Positions 15,926-23,452 of a DNA stretch of 64,000 nucleotides are shown piece by piece (the first letter of the stretch is position 1; the number at the start of each line of letters is the position of its first letter). The notes under the pieces were generated by a model that searched no databases, was not told where the DNA came from, and saw nothing but the letters and a program-made list of their open reading frames with translations. A program made the translations under genes and the position numbers. The DNA is from Cellulomonas sp. S1-8. GTDB lineage: Bacteria; Actinomycetota; Actinomycetes; Actinomycetales; Cellulomonadaceae. The stretch lies in NCBI RefSeq assembly GCF_026184235.1, contig NZ_CP110806.1:2108001-2172000 (forward strand), in the 5' to 3' direction.

Positions 15926-15971
15926 CGGCCCGACGCCCGAACCCGCGTGCTCGCACGCGGCCCGACGCCCG
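15926..15971 (+). promoter_or_regulatory. Leader hairpin flanked by direct repeats before narK2
   Basis: CCGCGTG-CTCG-CACGCGG (15943-15960) is a perfect seven-pair hairpin with a tetraloop. Nearly identical CGGCCCGACGCCCG copies lie at about 15926-15939 and 15957-15970, the second running into the ribosome binding site GGAGG (15971-15975). The layout suggests a leader RNA that might control access to the start, but no known class is recognised. Confidence 0.35.
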
Positions 15972-15981
15972 GAGGCTCACC

Positions 15982-17415
15982 GTGACCCAGACCCCGACGA
16001 CGCCCGCGCCCGCCGCGGGCCCGTCCACGCCACCCGACGCGACGACCGACGCGACGACCGACCACGGTCCCGGTGCGGTCGTCCTCACCCCACCGGGGAT
16101 GACACCCCCGCTCGTGCGCCACCGCGGCCGCTGGCTGCACGGCTGGAACCCCGAGAACGCCGAGCAGTGGCAGGCCGTCGGCCGGACCGTGGCGCGCCGC
16201 AACCTCGTCCTGTCGATCGTCGCCGAGTTCCTCGGGTTCGCCGTGTGGGCGCTGTGGAGCATCGTCGTCCCGCAGCTGCCCGACGCCGGCTTCGCGCTCA
16301 CCTCGGACCAGATGTTCTGGCTGATCGCGGTCCCGTCGCTCGTCGGCGCGACGCTGCGCATCCCGTACACGTTCGCCGTGCCGCTGTTCGGCGGTCGCAA
16401 CTGGACGATCGTGTCCGCGCTGCTGCTCCTGGTGCCTGCCGGTGCGCTCGCCTGGGCGGTCCAGCGGCCGGACCTGTCGTTCACCGTCCTGCTGGTGGTC
16501 GCGGCGCTCGCGGGTGTCGGTGGCGGCAACTTCGCGTCCTCGATGGCCAACATCTCGTTCTTCTACCCCGAGCGCGAGAAGGGCCGGGCCCTGGGCCTGA
16601 ACGCCGCCGGCGGCAACATCGGCACCGCGGCGGTGCAGCTCGCGGTCCCGCTCGTGATCGTCGTCGGTGCGGGTGTCCATCTCGAGCGGGCCGGCCTGAT
16701 GTTCGTGCCGCTCGCGATCGTCGCCGCCGTGCTCGCCTGGCGGTACATGGACAACGTCAAGGACGCCGCGACCGACCCCCGCACGTACGGCTCGGCAGCC
16801 CGCCAGAAGCACACGTGGATCATCTCGTTCATCTACATCGGCACGTTCGGCTCGTTCATCGGCTTCTCCGGGGCGTTCCCGACCCTGCTGAAGAACGAGT
16901 TCCCCGCCATGACGATGTCGATCGCGTTCCTCGGCGCCCTGGTCGGATCGGTCGCCCGGCCCGCCGGCGGCATCCTGGCCGACAAGCTCGGCGGTGCGCG
17001 GGTGACGGTCGCGGCGTTCGCGGTCATGGCCGTCGGCACGGTGTCGGCGATCTTCGCCCTGCGGTCCGGGTCGTTCGGCCTGTTCTTCGGCTCGTTCCTG
17101 CTGCTGTTCCTCGCGACGGGCGCCGGCAACGGCTCGGTGTACCGCATGATCCCCGCGGTGTTCCGGCACGGCGCGGGCGACGCGACCGACCGGGCGCGGC
17201 GCGCGAAGGTCGCGGCCGGGTGCATCGGCATCGCCGGGGCCGTCGGCGCGATCGGCGGGTTCCTCATCCCGCGGGGGTTCGCGATCTCGACCACGCAGAC
17301 CGGGGGGATCGAGGCCGCGCTCTGGGTGATCGTCGGCCTGTACGCCGTCATGGCGACCACGACGTGGCTCGTCTACGGCCGGCGCACCTCGGCGTTCGGC
17401 GACGCCCTCATCTGA
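15982..17415 (+). CDS. Nitrate/nitrite transporter, NarK/NasA family (second copy)
   Basis: MFS protein of 477 residues, about 12 helices. NNP signatures GVGGGNFASSMANISFFYP (near residue 175) and ATGAGNGSVYRMIPAVF (near 380) are present. The N-terminus is extended by about 55 residues rich in Thr, Pro and Ala, then WNPENAEQW like the start of the first NarK. GTG 15982 has GGAGG six bases upstream. The stop TGA shares a base with the ATG of the nitrate reductase (TGATG), so uptake and reduction are coupled; this copy probably serves assimilation. Confidence 0.93.
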   Translation: MTQTPTTPAPAAGPSTPPDATTDATTDHGPGAVVLTPPGMTPPLVRHRGRWLHGWNPENAEQWQAVGRTVARRNLVLSIVAEFLGFAVWALWSIVVPQLPDAGFALTSDQMFWLIAVPSLVGATLRIPYTFAVPLFGGRNWTIVSALLLLVPAGALAWAVQRPDLSFTVLLVVAALAGVGGGNFASSMANISFFYPEREKGRALGLNAAGGNIGTAAVQLAVPLVIVVGAGVHLERAGLMFVPLAIVAAVLAWRYMDNVKDAATDPRTYGSAARQKHTWIISFIYIGTFGSFIGFSGAFPTLLKNEFPAMTMSIAFLGALVGSVARPAGGILADKLGGARVTVAAFAVMAVGTVSAIFALRSGSFGLFFGSFLLLFLATGAGNGSVYRMIPAVFRHGAGDATDRARRAKVAAGCIGIAGAVGAIGGFLIPRGFAISTTQTGGIEAALWVIVGLYAVMATTTWLVYGRRTSAFGDALI

Positions 17416-20400
17416 TGACCCTCACGACGACCGCACAGGACGAGCGCACGGCCGCGACGCAGGTCGCGACCGTGTGCTCGTACTGCGGCGTGGGCTGCGG
17501 CATCGTCCTCGACGTGGGCGAGGACGGTGCGGTGCGTCGCGCGAGCGGGGACCGGTCGCACCCCGCGAACGCCGGGCGCCTGTGCACCAAGGGCGCGACG
17601 AGCGCGACGATGCTGGCGGCCGGCGGGCGGCTGAGCACCGCGCTCGCCCGCACCGAGCGTGGGGCGGCCCCCGTCCCCGTGGACGTCGACGCGGCCGTTG
17701 CGGACGTCGCGCGGCGCCTGCGCGAGATCCTCGATCGCGACGGACCCGACGCGATCGCGCTGTACGTGTCCGGGCAGATGAGCATCGAGGCGCAGTACCT
17801 GGCCAACAAGCTCGCCAAGGGGTACCTGCGGACCAACCAGATCGAGTCGAACTCGCGGCTCTGCATGGCCAGCGCAGGCACCGGCTACAAGCTGTCGCTC
17901 GGGTCCGACGGCCCTCCCGGGTCGTACGAGGACCTCGACCACGCCGACGTGTTCCTGGTGATCGGCGCGAACATGGCCGACTGCCACCCCGTGCTGTTCC
18001 TGCGGATGCTCGACCGCGTCAAGGCCGGCGCTCGGCTGATCGTCGTCGACCCGCGGCGCACCGCGACGGCCGACAAGGCCGACCTGTTCCTGCAGGTGCG
18101 GCCCGGCACGGACCTCGCGCTGCTCAACGGCCTGCTGCACCTGCTGGTCGAAGCCGGGGCCGTCGACGACGCGTTCGTCGCCGAGCACACCACCGGTTGG
18201 GACGCGATGCCGGGGTTCCTCGCGGACTACCCGCCCGACGTCGTCGAGACCCTCACGGGGGTGCCGGCTGCCGACCTGCGGGCCGCTGCCGCGCTGATCG
18301 CCGGCGCCGAGAACTGGGTGTCCTGCTGGACGATGGGTCTCAACCAGTCGACGCACGGCACGTGGAACACCAACGCCCTGGTGAACCTGCACCTGGCGAC
18401 CGGCGCCATCGGCCGGCGGGGGAGCGGGCCCTTCTCCCTGACGGGCCAGCCCAACGCGATGGGCGGCCGCGAGATGGGCTACATGGGTCCGGGTCTGCCG
18501 GGTCAGCGCAGTGTGGTCGACGCCGACGACCGCGCGTTCGTCGAGGACCTGTGGGGGGTGCCGCGGGGCACGATCCGCGCCGACGGCGTGGGGACGGGCA
18601 CCGTCGACATGTTCCGCCGCATGGCCGACGGCGAGATCCGCGCGTGCTGGGTGATCTGCACGAACCCCGTCGCGTCCGTGGGCAACCGGCGCACCGTCAT
18701 CGAGGGCCTCGAGCGCGCCGAGCTGGTCGTCACGCAGGACGTCTTCGCGGACACCGAGACCAACGCGTACGCCGACGTCGTGCTGCCCGCCGCCATGTGG
18801 GCGGAGGCCGACGGGGTCATGGTCAACTCCGAGCGGACGATGACCCTGGCCCGGCGCGCGCTCGCCGCGCCCGGGCAGGCGCTGCCCGACTGGGAGCTGA
18901 TCGCGCGCGTCGCCACCGCGATGGGCTTCGACGGCTTCGCCTACACCTCGCCGCAGGAGGTGTTCGACGAGCTGCGCCGGTCCTCGAACCCCCGCACCGG
19001 GTACGACCTTCGCGGGGTGTCGTACGAGCGCCTGCGCCGCGAGCCCGTGCAGTGGCCCTGCGCGTCGCCCGACGCGCCCGCGCGCAACCCGCTGCGCTAC
19101 CTCAACGACGGCGAGCACAGCCCGGTCCTCACGCGCCCCGACGGCACGCGACCCCGCCTGGCCTTCGCCACCCCGGACGGTCGCGCCGTCTTCCACGCGC
19201 GCCCGCACACCGACCCCGCCGAGATGCCCGACGACGACCACCCGTTCTGGTTCACGACCGGCCGCGTGCAGCACCAGTGGCACACCATGACGAAGACCGG
19301 CAAGGTGCCGGCCCTCACCAAGCTCGAACCGGGTCCGTTCGTCGAGGTCAACCCCGCCGACGCCGCGCACCTGGGCCTGGTGGACCGCGCGCCCGTCGAG
19401 GTCGCGTCCCGCCGCGGGCGCGCCGTGCTGCCCGTCGTCGTCACCGACCGCGTGCCCCCCGGCACCTGCTTCGCACCGTTCCACTGGAACGACGTCTTCG
19501 GGGAGTACCTCGCGGTGAACGCGGTGACCAACGACGCCGTCGACCCGCTGTCCTTCCAGCCCGAGCTCAAGGCGTGCGCCGTCGCCCTGACGCCCGTCGC
19601 CGTCGTCGCACCCCCGGCCCCCCTGGCACCCACGGCCCCGGAGCGCGCCGCACCGGGCACCTTCCCGCACGCGACCCCGGAGTTCGACGGACCGGCGACG
19701 ATGCGCGCCCTCGCGGCGGCGCTCGGCGTCGACGACGTCGCACCCCCGGCGCTCGGGGACGACGAGCGCCGCTACCTCGCGGGCTTCCTCGCCGGCCTGG
19801 GGCGCGGCGCCACCGGCACGCCCGTGCTGCCCGCGACCGCCCCGCTGTCCGGCGACCACGCGCTGTGGGTCGACGGGGTCCTCGCCGGGATGTTCTCGCG
19901 CGCACCCGCACCGCCGACCGCGTCCGCACCGTCGCACACCGTCACCGTGCTGTGGGCCTCGCAGACGGGCACGGCCGAGGAGGTCGCGGGCGTCGTCGCG
20001 CAGCGCCTGGCCGCAGCGGGCCGTGTCCCGCAGGTGGTCGCCATGGACGACGCGCTCGAGAACCTGCCGCGCCACGGCGACGTCGTCCTGGTGACCAGCA
20101 CGTTCGGCGACGGCGACCCCCCCGACAACGGCGCCGCCCTGTGGGAGGTCCTCGCCGACCCGCAGGCGCCGTCGTTCGCCGGGGCGCGGTTCGCGGTGCT
20201 CGCGCTCGGCGACCCCACGTACGACCGGTTCTGCGGGCACGGCCGCCGCCTCGACCACCGGCTGACCGAGCTCGGTGCGCAGCGGCTCGTGGAGCGCCTC
20301 GACCGCGAGCCCGGCGACGACGCCGCGGTCGAGCGGTGGGTCACGGGCCTGGTCGCGGTGCTCACCGGGGCCGCGGCCGGCGCCCCGACGGGTGCCGCAC

Positions 20401-21611
20401 CGGGCGGCGGCGCCGCGGAGCCCGCCGGGACGTCGCCGACCGGGACGTCGCCCGGCGTGGTCGCGTCCGGACCCGCGCGTGCGACCCGCTCGACCCCCGG
20501 CACCGCGCGCCTCGTCGGCCGCCGCCGCCTCGGCGAGCCCGGTTCGGCCAAGGAGGTGCGCGAGATCCTCCTCGACACCTCCGACAGCCCGCTGCCGGTG
20601 ACCTACCAGGCGGGCGACGCGCTCGCGGTGCGCCCCGTGACGCCGTTGCCGCTGGTCGACGAGTGGCTCACGGCCACGGGACTCGACGCCGACTCCCCGG
20701 TCGTGCTCGACGGCACCACGCGTCCGTTGCACGACGCGCTGCGCACCGGCCTCGACCTCGGCCGTCCGACGCCGGCCCTGCTGCGGTTCGTGGCCGAGCG
20801 CGCCGGCGGCACCGCGGGCGCCGACCTGCGACGCCTGCTGCGCGGCGACAGCCGCCAGGACCTCGAGGCGTGGACGTGGGACCGCGGCGTCGTCGACGTC
20901 GTCTCGGGGCACCCGGTGGACGCCACCGCGCAGGAGTGGGTCGACGCCCTGCGCACGCTGCAGCCGCGCGCGTACTCGATCTCGTCGAGCCCGCTGGTCG
21001 ACCCGCAGCGCGTGCGTCTGACGGTGTCGGTCGTCCGGTACGCCAACGCCGCCGGGCGGCCGCGCGGGGGCACGTGCTCGACGTTCCTCGCCGACGCCGC
21101 GCCCGACACCGAGGTGGCCGTGCACGTGCAGCCGAACGCGCACTTCCACCCGCCGGCGGACCCGGCGGCACCCGCGGTGATGATCGGCCCCGGCACGGGG
21201 GTCGCGCCGTTCGTCGGCTTCCTCGCCGAGCGCGCGGCCCGCGGGCACACGGGCGACAACTGGCTCGTGTTCGGCGAGCAGCATGCGCAGACCGACTTCT
21301 GGTACCGCGAGGAGCTCGACGCGTGGCGGTCCGACGGCGTCCTGACCCGGCTCGACACCGCGTTCTCCCGGGACCAGCGGCAGAAGGTCTACGTCCAGGA
21401 CCGCCTGCGTGAGCACGGCCCGGCCCTGTGGGCGTGGCTCGAGCGCGGCGCGCACGTCTACGTGTGCGGCGACGCGTCGCGCATGGCCCCGGACGTCGAC
21501 GCGGCGCTGCGCGAGGTCGTGGCCCGCCAGGGCCGCCTCGACGCCGCCGACACGACGGCGTACGTCAAGCGCCTCACGGCGGACCGCCGCTACGCCCGCG
21601 ACGTCTACTGA
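17415..21611 (+). CDS. Assimilatory nitrate reductase fused to flavodoxin/FAD/NADPH reductase
   Basis: 1398 residues, apparently a self-contained NADPH-nitrate reductase. Residues 1-about 740: NasC/NarB molybdopterin domain with an N-terminal 4Fe-4S site C21-x2-C24-x3-C28-x28-C57 and probable Mo-ligand Cys150 (SRLCMASAG). Residues about 840-985: flavodoxin/FMN domain (VLWASQTGTAEEVAG, STFGDGDPPDN). Residues about 1030-1398: CysJ-like FAD/NADPH domain (RAYSISSSP, GGTCSTFL, IGPGTGVAPFVGF, YVCGDASRMAPDV). The linker at 985-1030 is Gly/Ala/Pro/Thr rich. It reads directly on from the transporter. The architecture is described in some actinobacteria as nitrate reductase/sulfite reductase flavoprotein fusion. 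Confidence 0.93.
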   Translation: MTLTTTAQDERTAATQVATVCSYCGVGCGIVLDVGEDGAVRRASGDRSHPANAGRLCTKGATSATMLAAGGRLSTALARTERGAAPVPVDVDAAVADVARRLREILDRDGPDAIALYVSGQMSIEAQYLANKLAKGYLRTNQIESNSRLCMASAGTGYKLSLGSDGPPGSYEDLDHADVFLVIGANMADCHPVLFLRMLDRVKAGARLIVVDPRRTATADKADLFLQVRPGTDLALLNGLLHLLVEAGAVDDAFVAEHTTGWDAMPGFLADYPPDVVETLTGVPAADLRAAAALIAGAENWVSCWTMGLNQSTHGTWNTNALVNLHLATGAIGRRGSGPFSLTGQPNAMGGREMGYMGPGLPGQRSVVDADDRAFVEDLWGVPRGTIRADGVGTGTVDMFRRMADGEIRACWVICTNPVASVGNRRTVIEGLERAELVVTQDVFADTETNAYADVVLPAAMWAEADGVMVNSERTMTLARRALAAPGQALPDWELIARVATAMGFDGFAYTSPQEVFDELRRSSNPRTGYDLRGVSYERLRREPVQWPCASPDAPARNPLRYLNDGEHSPVLTRPDGTRPRLAFATPDGRAVFHARPHTDPAEMPDDDHPFWFTTGRVQHQWHTMTKTGKVPALTKLEPGPFVEVNPADAAHLGLVDRAPVEVASRRGRAVLPVVVTDRVPPGTCFAPFHWNDVFGEYLAVNAVTNDAVDPLSFQPELKACAVALTPVAVVAPPAPLAPTAPERAAPGTFPHATPEFDGPATMRALAAALGVDDVAPPALGDDERRYLAGFLAGLGRGATGTPVLPATAPLSGDHALWVDGVLAGMFSRAPAPPTASAPSHTVTVLWASQTGTAEEVAGVVAQRLAAAGRVPQVVAMDDALENLPRHGDVVLVTSTFGDGDPPDNGAALWEVLADPQAPSFAGARFAVLALGDPTYDRFCGHGRRLDHRLTELGAQRLVERLDREPGDDAAVERWVTGLVAVLTGAAAGAPTGAAPGGGAAEPAGTSPTGTSPGVVASGPARATRSTPGTARLVGRRRLGEPGSAKEVREILLDTSDSPLPVTYQAGDALAVRPVTPLPLVDEWLTATGLDADSPVVLDGTTRPLHDALRTGLDLGRPTPALLRFVAERAGGTAGADLRRLLRGDSRQDLEAWTWDRGVVDVVSGHPVDATAQEWVDALRTLQPRAYSISSSPLVDPQRVRLTVSVVRYANAAGRPRGGTCSTFLADAAPDTEVAVHVQPNAHFHPPADPAAPAVMIGPGTGVAPFVGFLAERAARGHTGDNWLVFGEQHAQTDFWYREELDAWRSDGVLTRLDTAFSRDQRQKVYVQDRLREHGPALWAWLERGAHVYVCGDASRMAPDVDAALREVVARQGRLDAADTTAYVKRLTADRRYARDVY

Positions 21612-21626
21612 CCGCCTCGTCGGTCT

Positions 21627-21677
21627 CGCGAGAGCGAGGAATCCGGGAGCGGAAGGCCCGGAATCCTCACTCTCGCG
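21627..21677. terminator. Bidirectional terminator between nitrate reductase and the Mo oxidoreductase
   Basis: A 21-base left arm (21627-21647, starting CGCGAGAG) pairs with the right arm 21657-21677 with two mismatches around a nine-base loop. It lies exactly between two convergent stops (21611 and 21679). Confidence 0.8.
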
Positions 21678-21678
21678 G

Positions 21679-23256
21679 TCAGGTGACCTCGACGACGACC
21701 GTGTCGTAGCCGGCGGCGCCGTCGGGGACCGCGCCGGCCGGGACGCCCGTCTGCGGGCCGTCGGGGTCCCACGCGCGCACGGCCAGCTCGTGCCGTCCGG
21801 CGGGTGCGTCCCGCCACGTCCACCGCCACTGCCGCCACGTGTCGATCCCGCCGTCGGCGGCCAGGTCGGCGTCCTGCCAGGCGCCGTCGTCGACGCGGAC
21901 CTGGACGCGCTCGACGCCGCGGTGCTGCGCCCACGCGGTGCCGGCGACCACGACGTCGCCGGCGCGCACGTCGGCACGCGTGCGCGGCACCTCGATGCGG
22001 GACTGCGTCTTGACCGGGCCGCGCTCCGACCAGCCGCGCGTCGTCCAGTACGCCTCCGTACGGTCGAAGCGCGTGACCTCCAGGTCGGTGACCCACTTGG
22101 TCGCGGACACGTAGCCGTACAGCCCGGGCACGACCATGCGGACAGGGAAGCCGTGCTCGGGCGGCAGGGGTGCGCCGTCCATGGCGATCGCGAGGAGCGC
22201 ATCGCGCTCGTCGGTGAGTGCCTCGAGCGGGGTCGAGGCGGTGAACCCGTCGACGCTGCGCGACAGGACCATGTCGGCGTCCGCCGTCGGGACGGCCCGC
22301 GCCAGCACGTCGCGGACGGGCAAACCCAGCCAGCGCTGGTTGCCGACGAGGTCGCCGCCCACGGGGTTGGAGACGCACGCGAGCGTCACCCAGGCCTCGA
22401 CCAGGTCGCTCGCGAGCAGCTCCGCCCAGTCGATCTCGACCTCGTGGGCGACCAGACCGTGCACGCGCAGCCGCCACTGGGCGGGGTCCACCTGCGGCAC
22501 CACGAGCGCGGTGTCGATCCGGTAGAACTCGTCGACGGGGGTGGCCCAGGGGTCCACCCCTTCGACACCGACGTCGACGGCCGCCGACGGGACCGGGGCC
22601 GGCCGCACGGGTGCGGGCAGGCGCAGCGCCGCGCGGACCGTGTCCACGCCGCGGGAGGTCACCGCGACGACCCTCCCCACGACGACCCCGGCGACCCCGG
22701 CGGCAGTGAGCAGCGCGGTGAGCTGCAGGAACGCGCGCCGGTCCGGCGTCGGGGTGGTGGACGTCGGGTCGGCGTCCCCGGACCGCGTCGCGGGCAGCCG
22801 GCTCAGCAACGTCCGCAGCGTCCACAGCCCGCCCGCCGTCCCGACCAGCGCGGGGGCGGCGGCGAGCACGCCCGCGTCGGGCCGCGTCGTCGCGGCCAGC
22901 GCGGCGACGCCCCCGAGCGCCACGACCAGCACCGCGCCCCACGCCCAGCGCCGTCGCGCAAGGAACCCCGCGCTCGCCGCCAGGGCAGCGAGCACGAGCG
23001 CCTCGCCGACGCCCAGGGCGAGCTTGTCGGCCGTGCCGAACGTGGCGATGGCCAGGTCCTTGAGCCACCCGGGCGTCGCGTCGACGAACGTCGCACCGAC
23101 CGCGACCAGCGGGTCGCTGGACGCACCCGTGAGCAGCGCGACGAGGGAGCCGGCGCCGACGGTGACGGTGCCGGCCGCGACACCGGCGAGCGCCGCGAGG
23201 GCATCGTCCGCCCGCGACGACGCACGGTCGCGGGCCTCCACCGTGGGGGCCGTCAT
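21679..23256 (-). CDS. Membrane-anchored sulfite-oxidase-family molybdopterin oxidoreductase
   Basis: 525 residues. The first about 190 hold four or five membrane helices, then DRRAFLQLTALLTAAGV, another hydrophobic segment. Residues about 225-400 are the Mo-cofactor domain with the equatorial ligand Cys294 (TLACVSNPVGG) and LPPEHGFPVRMVVPGLYGY. The last about 110 residues are the beta-rich dimerisation domain (GTAWAQHRGVERVQVRVDDG). Substrate unknown; sulfite is possible but plant-type nitrate reductases share this fold. ATG 23256 is preferred, with TACCGT seven bases upstream; GTG 23265 is in frame. It uses cofactor made by the moa genes nearby. Confidence 0.85.
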   Translation of the reverse strand: MTAPTVEARDRASSRADDALAALAGVAAGTVTVGAGSLVALLTGASSDPLVAVGATFVDATPGWLKDLAIATFGTADKLALGVGEALVLAALAASAGFLARRRWAWGAVLVVALGGVAALAATTRPDAGVLAAAPALVGTAGGLWTLRTLLSRLPATRSGDADPTSTTPTPDRRAFLQLTALLTAAGVAGVVVGRVVAVTSRGVDTVRAALRLPAPVRPAPVPSAAVDVGVEGVDPWATPVDEFYRIDTALVVPQVDPAQWRLRVHGLVAHEVEIDWAELLASDLVEAWVTLACVSNPVGGDLVGNQRWLGLPVRDVLARAVPTADADMVLSRSVDGFTASTPLEALTDERDALLAIAMDGAPLPPEHGFPVRMVVPGLYGYVSATKWVTDLEVTRFDRTEAYWTTRGWSERGPVKTQSRIEVPRTRADVRAGDVVVAGTAWAQHRGVERVQVRVDDGAWQDADLAADGGIDTWRQWRWTWRDAPAGRHELAVRAWDPDGPQTGVPAGAVPDGAAGYDTVVVEVT

Positions 23257-23262
23257 GCGCGC

Positions 23263-23269
23263 CACGGTA
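23263..23269 (-). promoter_or_regulatory. -10 box for the Mo oxidoreductase
   Basis: Minus-strand TACCGT followed by seven bases and ATG 23256. Same leaderless layout as its neighbours. Confidence 0.45.
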
Positions 23270-23334
23270 GGTCGTGCGGCGCCCGGCCGCCAGGCGCGGC
23301 CTCACACGGGGCGCGGGGCGCGTGAGAGAGAAAA

Positions 23335-23389
23335 GTTCCGGGGAGGAAACCGGCGCGGACCCCTGCCCGAAACCCCGGGTTCGTAGCGT
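23335..23389 (+). promoter_or_regulatory. nirB promoter region with a GlnR-like half-site
   Basis: TAGCGT at 23384-23389 is a possible -10 box about 65 bases before nirB. Upstream, GTTCC-N6-GAAAC (23335-23350) resembles the GTNAC-N6-GAAAC box of GlnR, the actinobacterial nitrogen regulator, with one mismatch; a second GAAAC is at 23369-23373, one base off canonical spacing. Weak evidence. Confidence 0.3.
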
Positions 23390-23452
23390 CGTTGCTACGT
23401 CCTACCCCGCGCTCACCCGCACGGACCGCGCCGTATCGCAGCTGGAGGCCCC

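Noticed and set aside
21612..21678. Insertion-sequence terminal repeats
   Set aside because: The two arms face each other across nine bases, fit a terminator between convergent genes, and no transposase is present.
17373..22202. A 1609-codon open frame antisense to the nitrate reductase fusion
   Set aside because: It has no family motifs, its residues are Arg/Gly/Val/His-rich as expected from high-GC antisense DNA, and the opposite strand has complete catalytic motifs.
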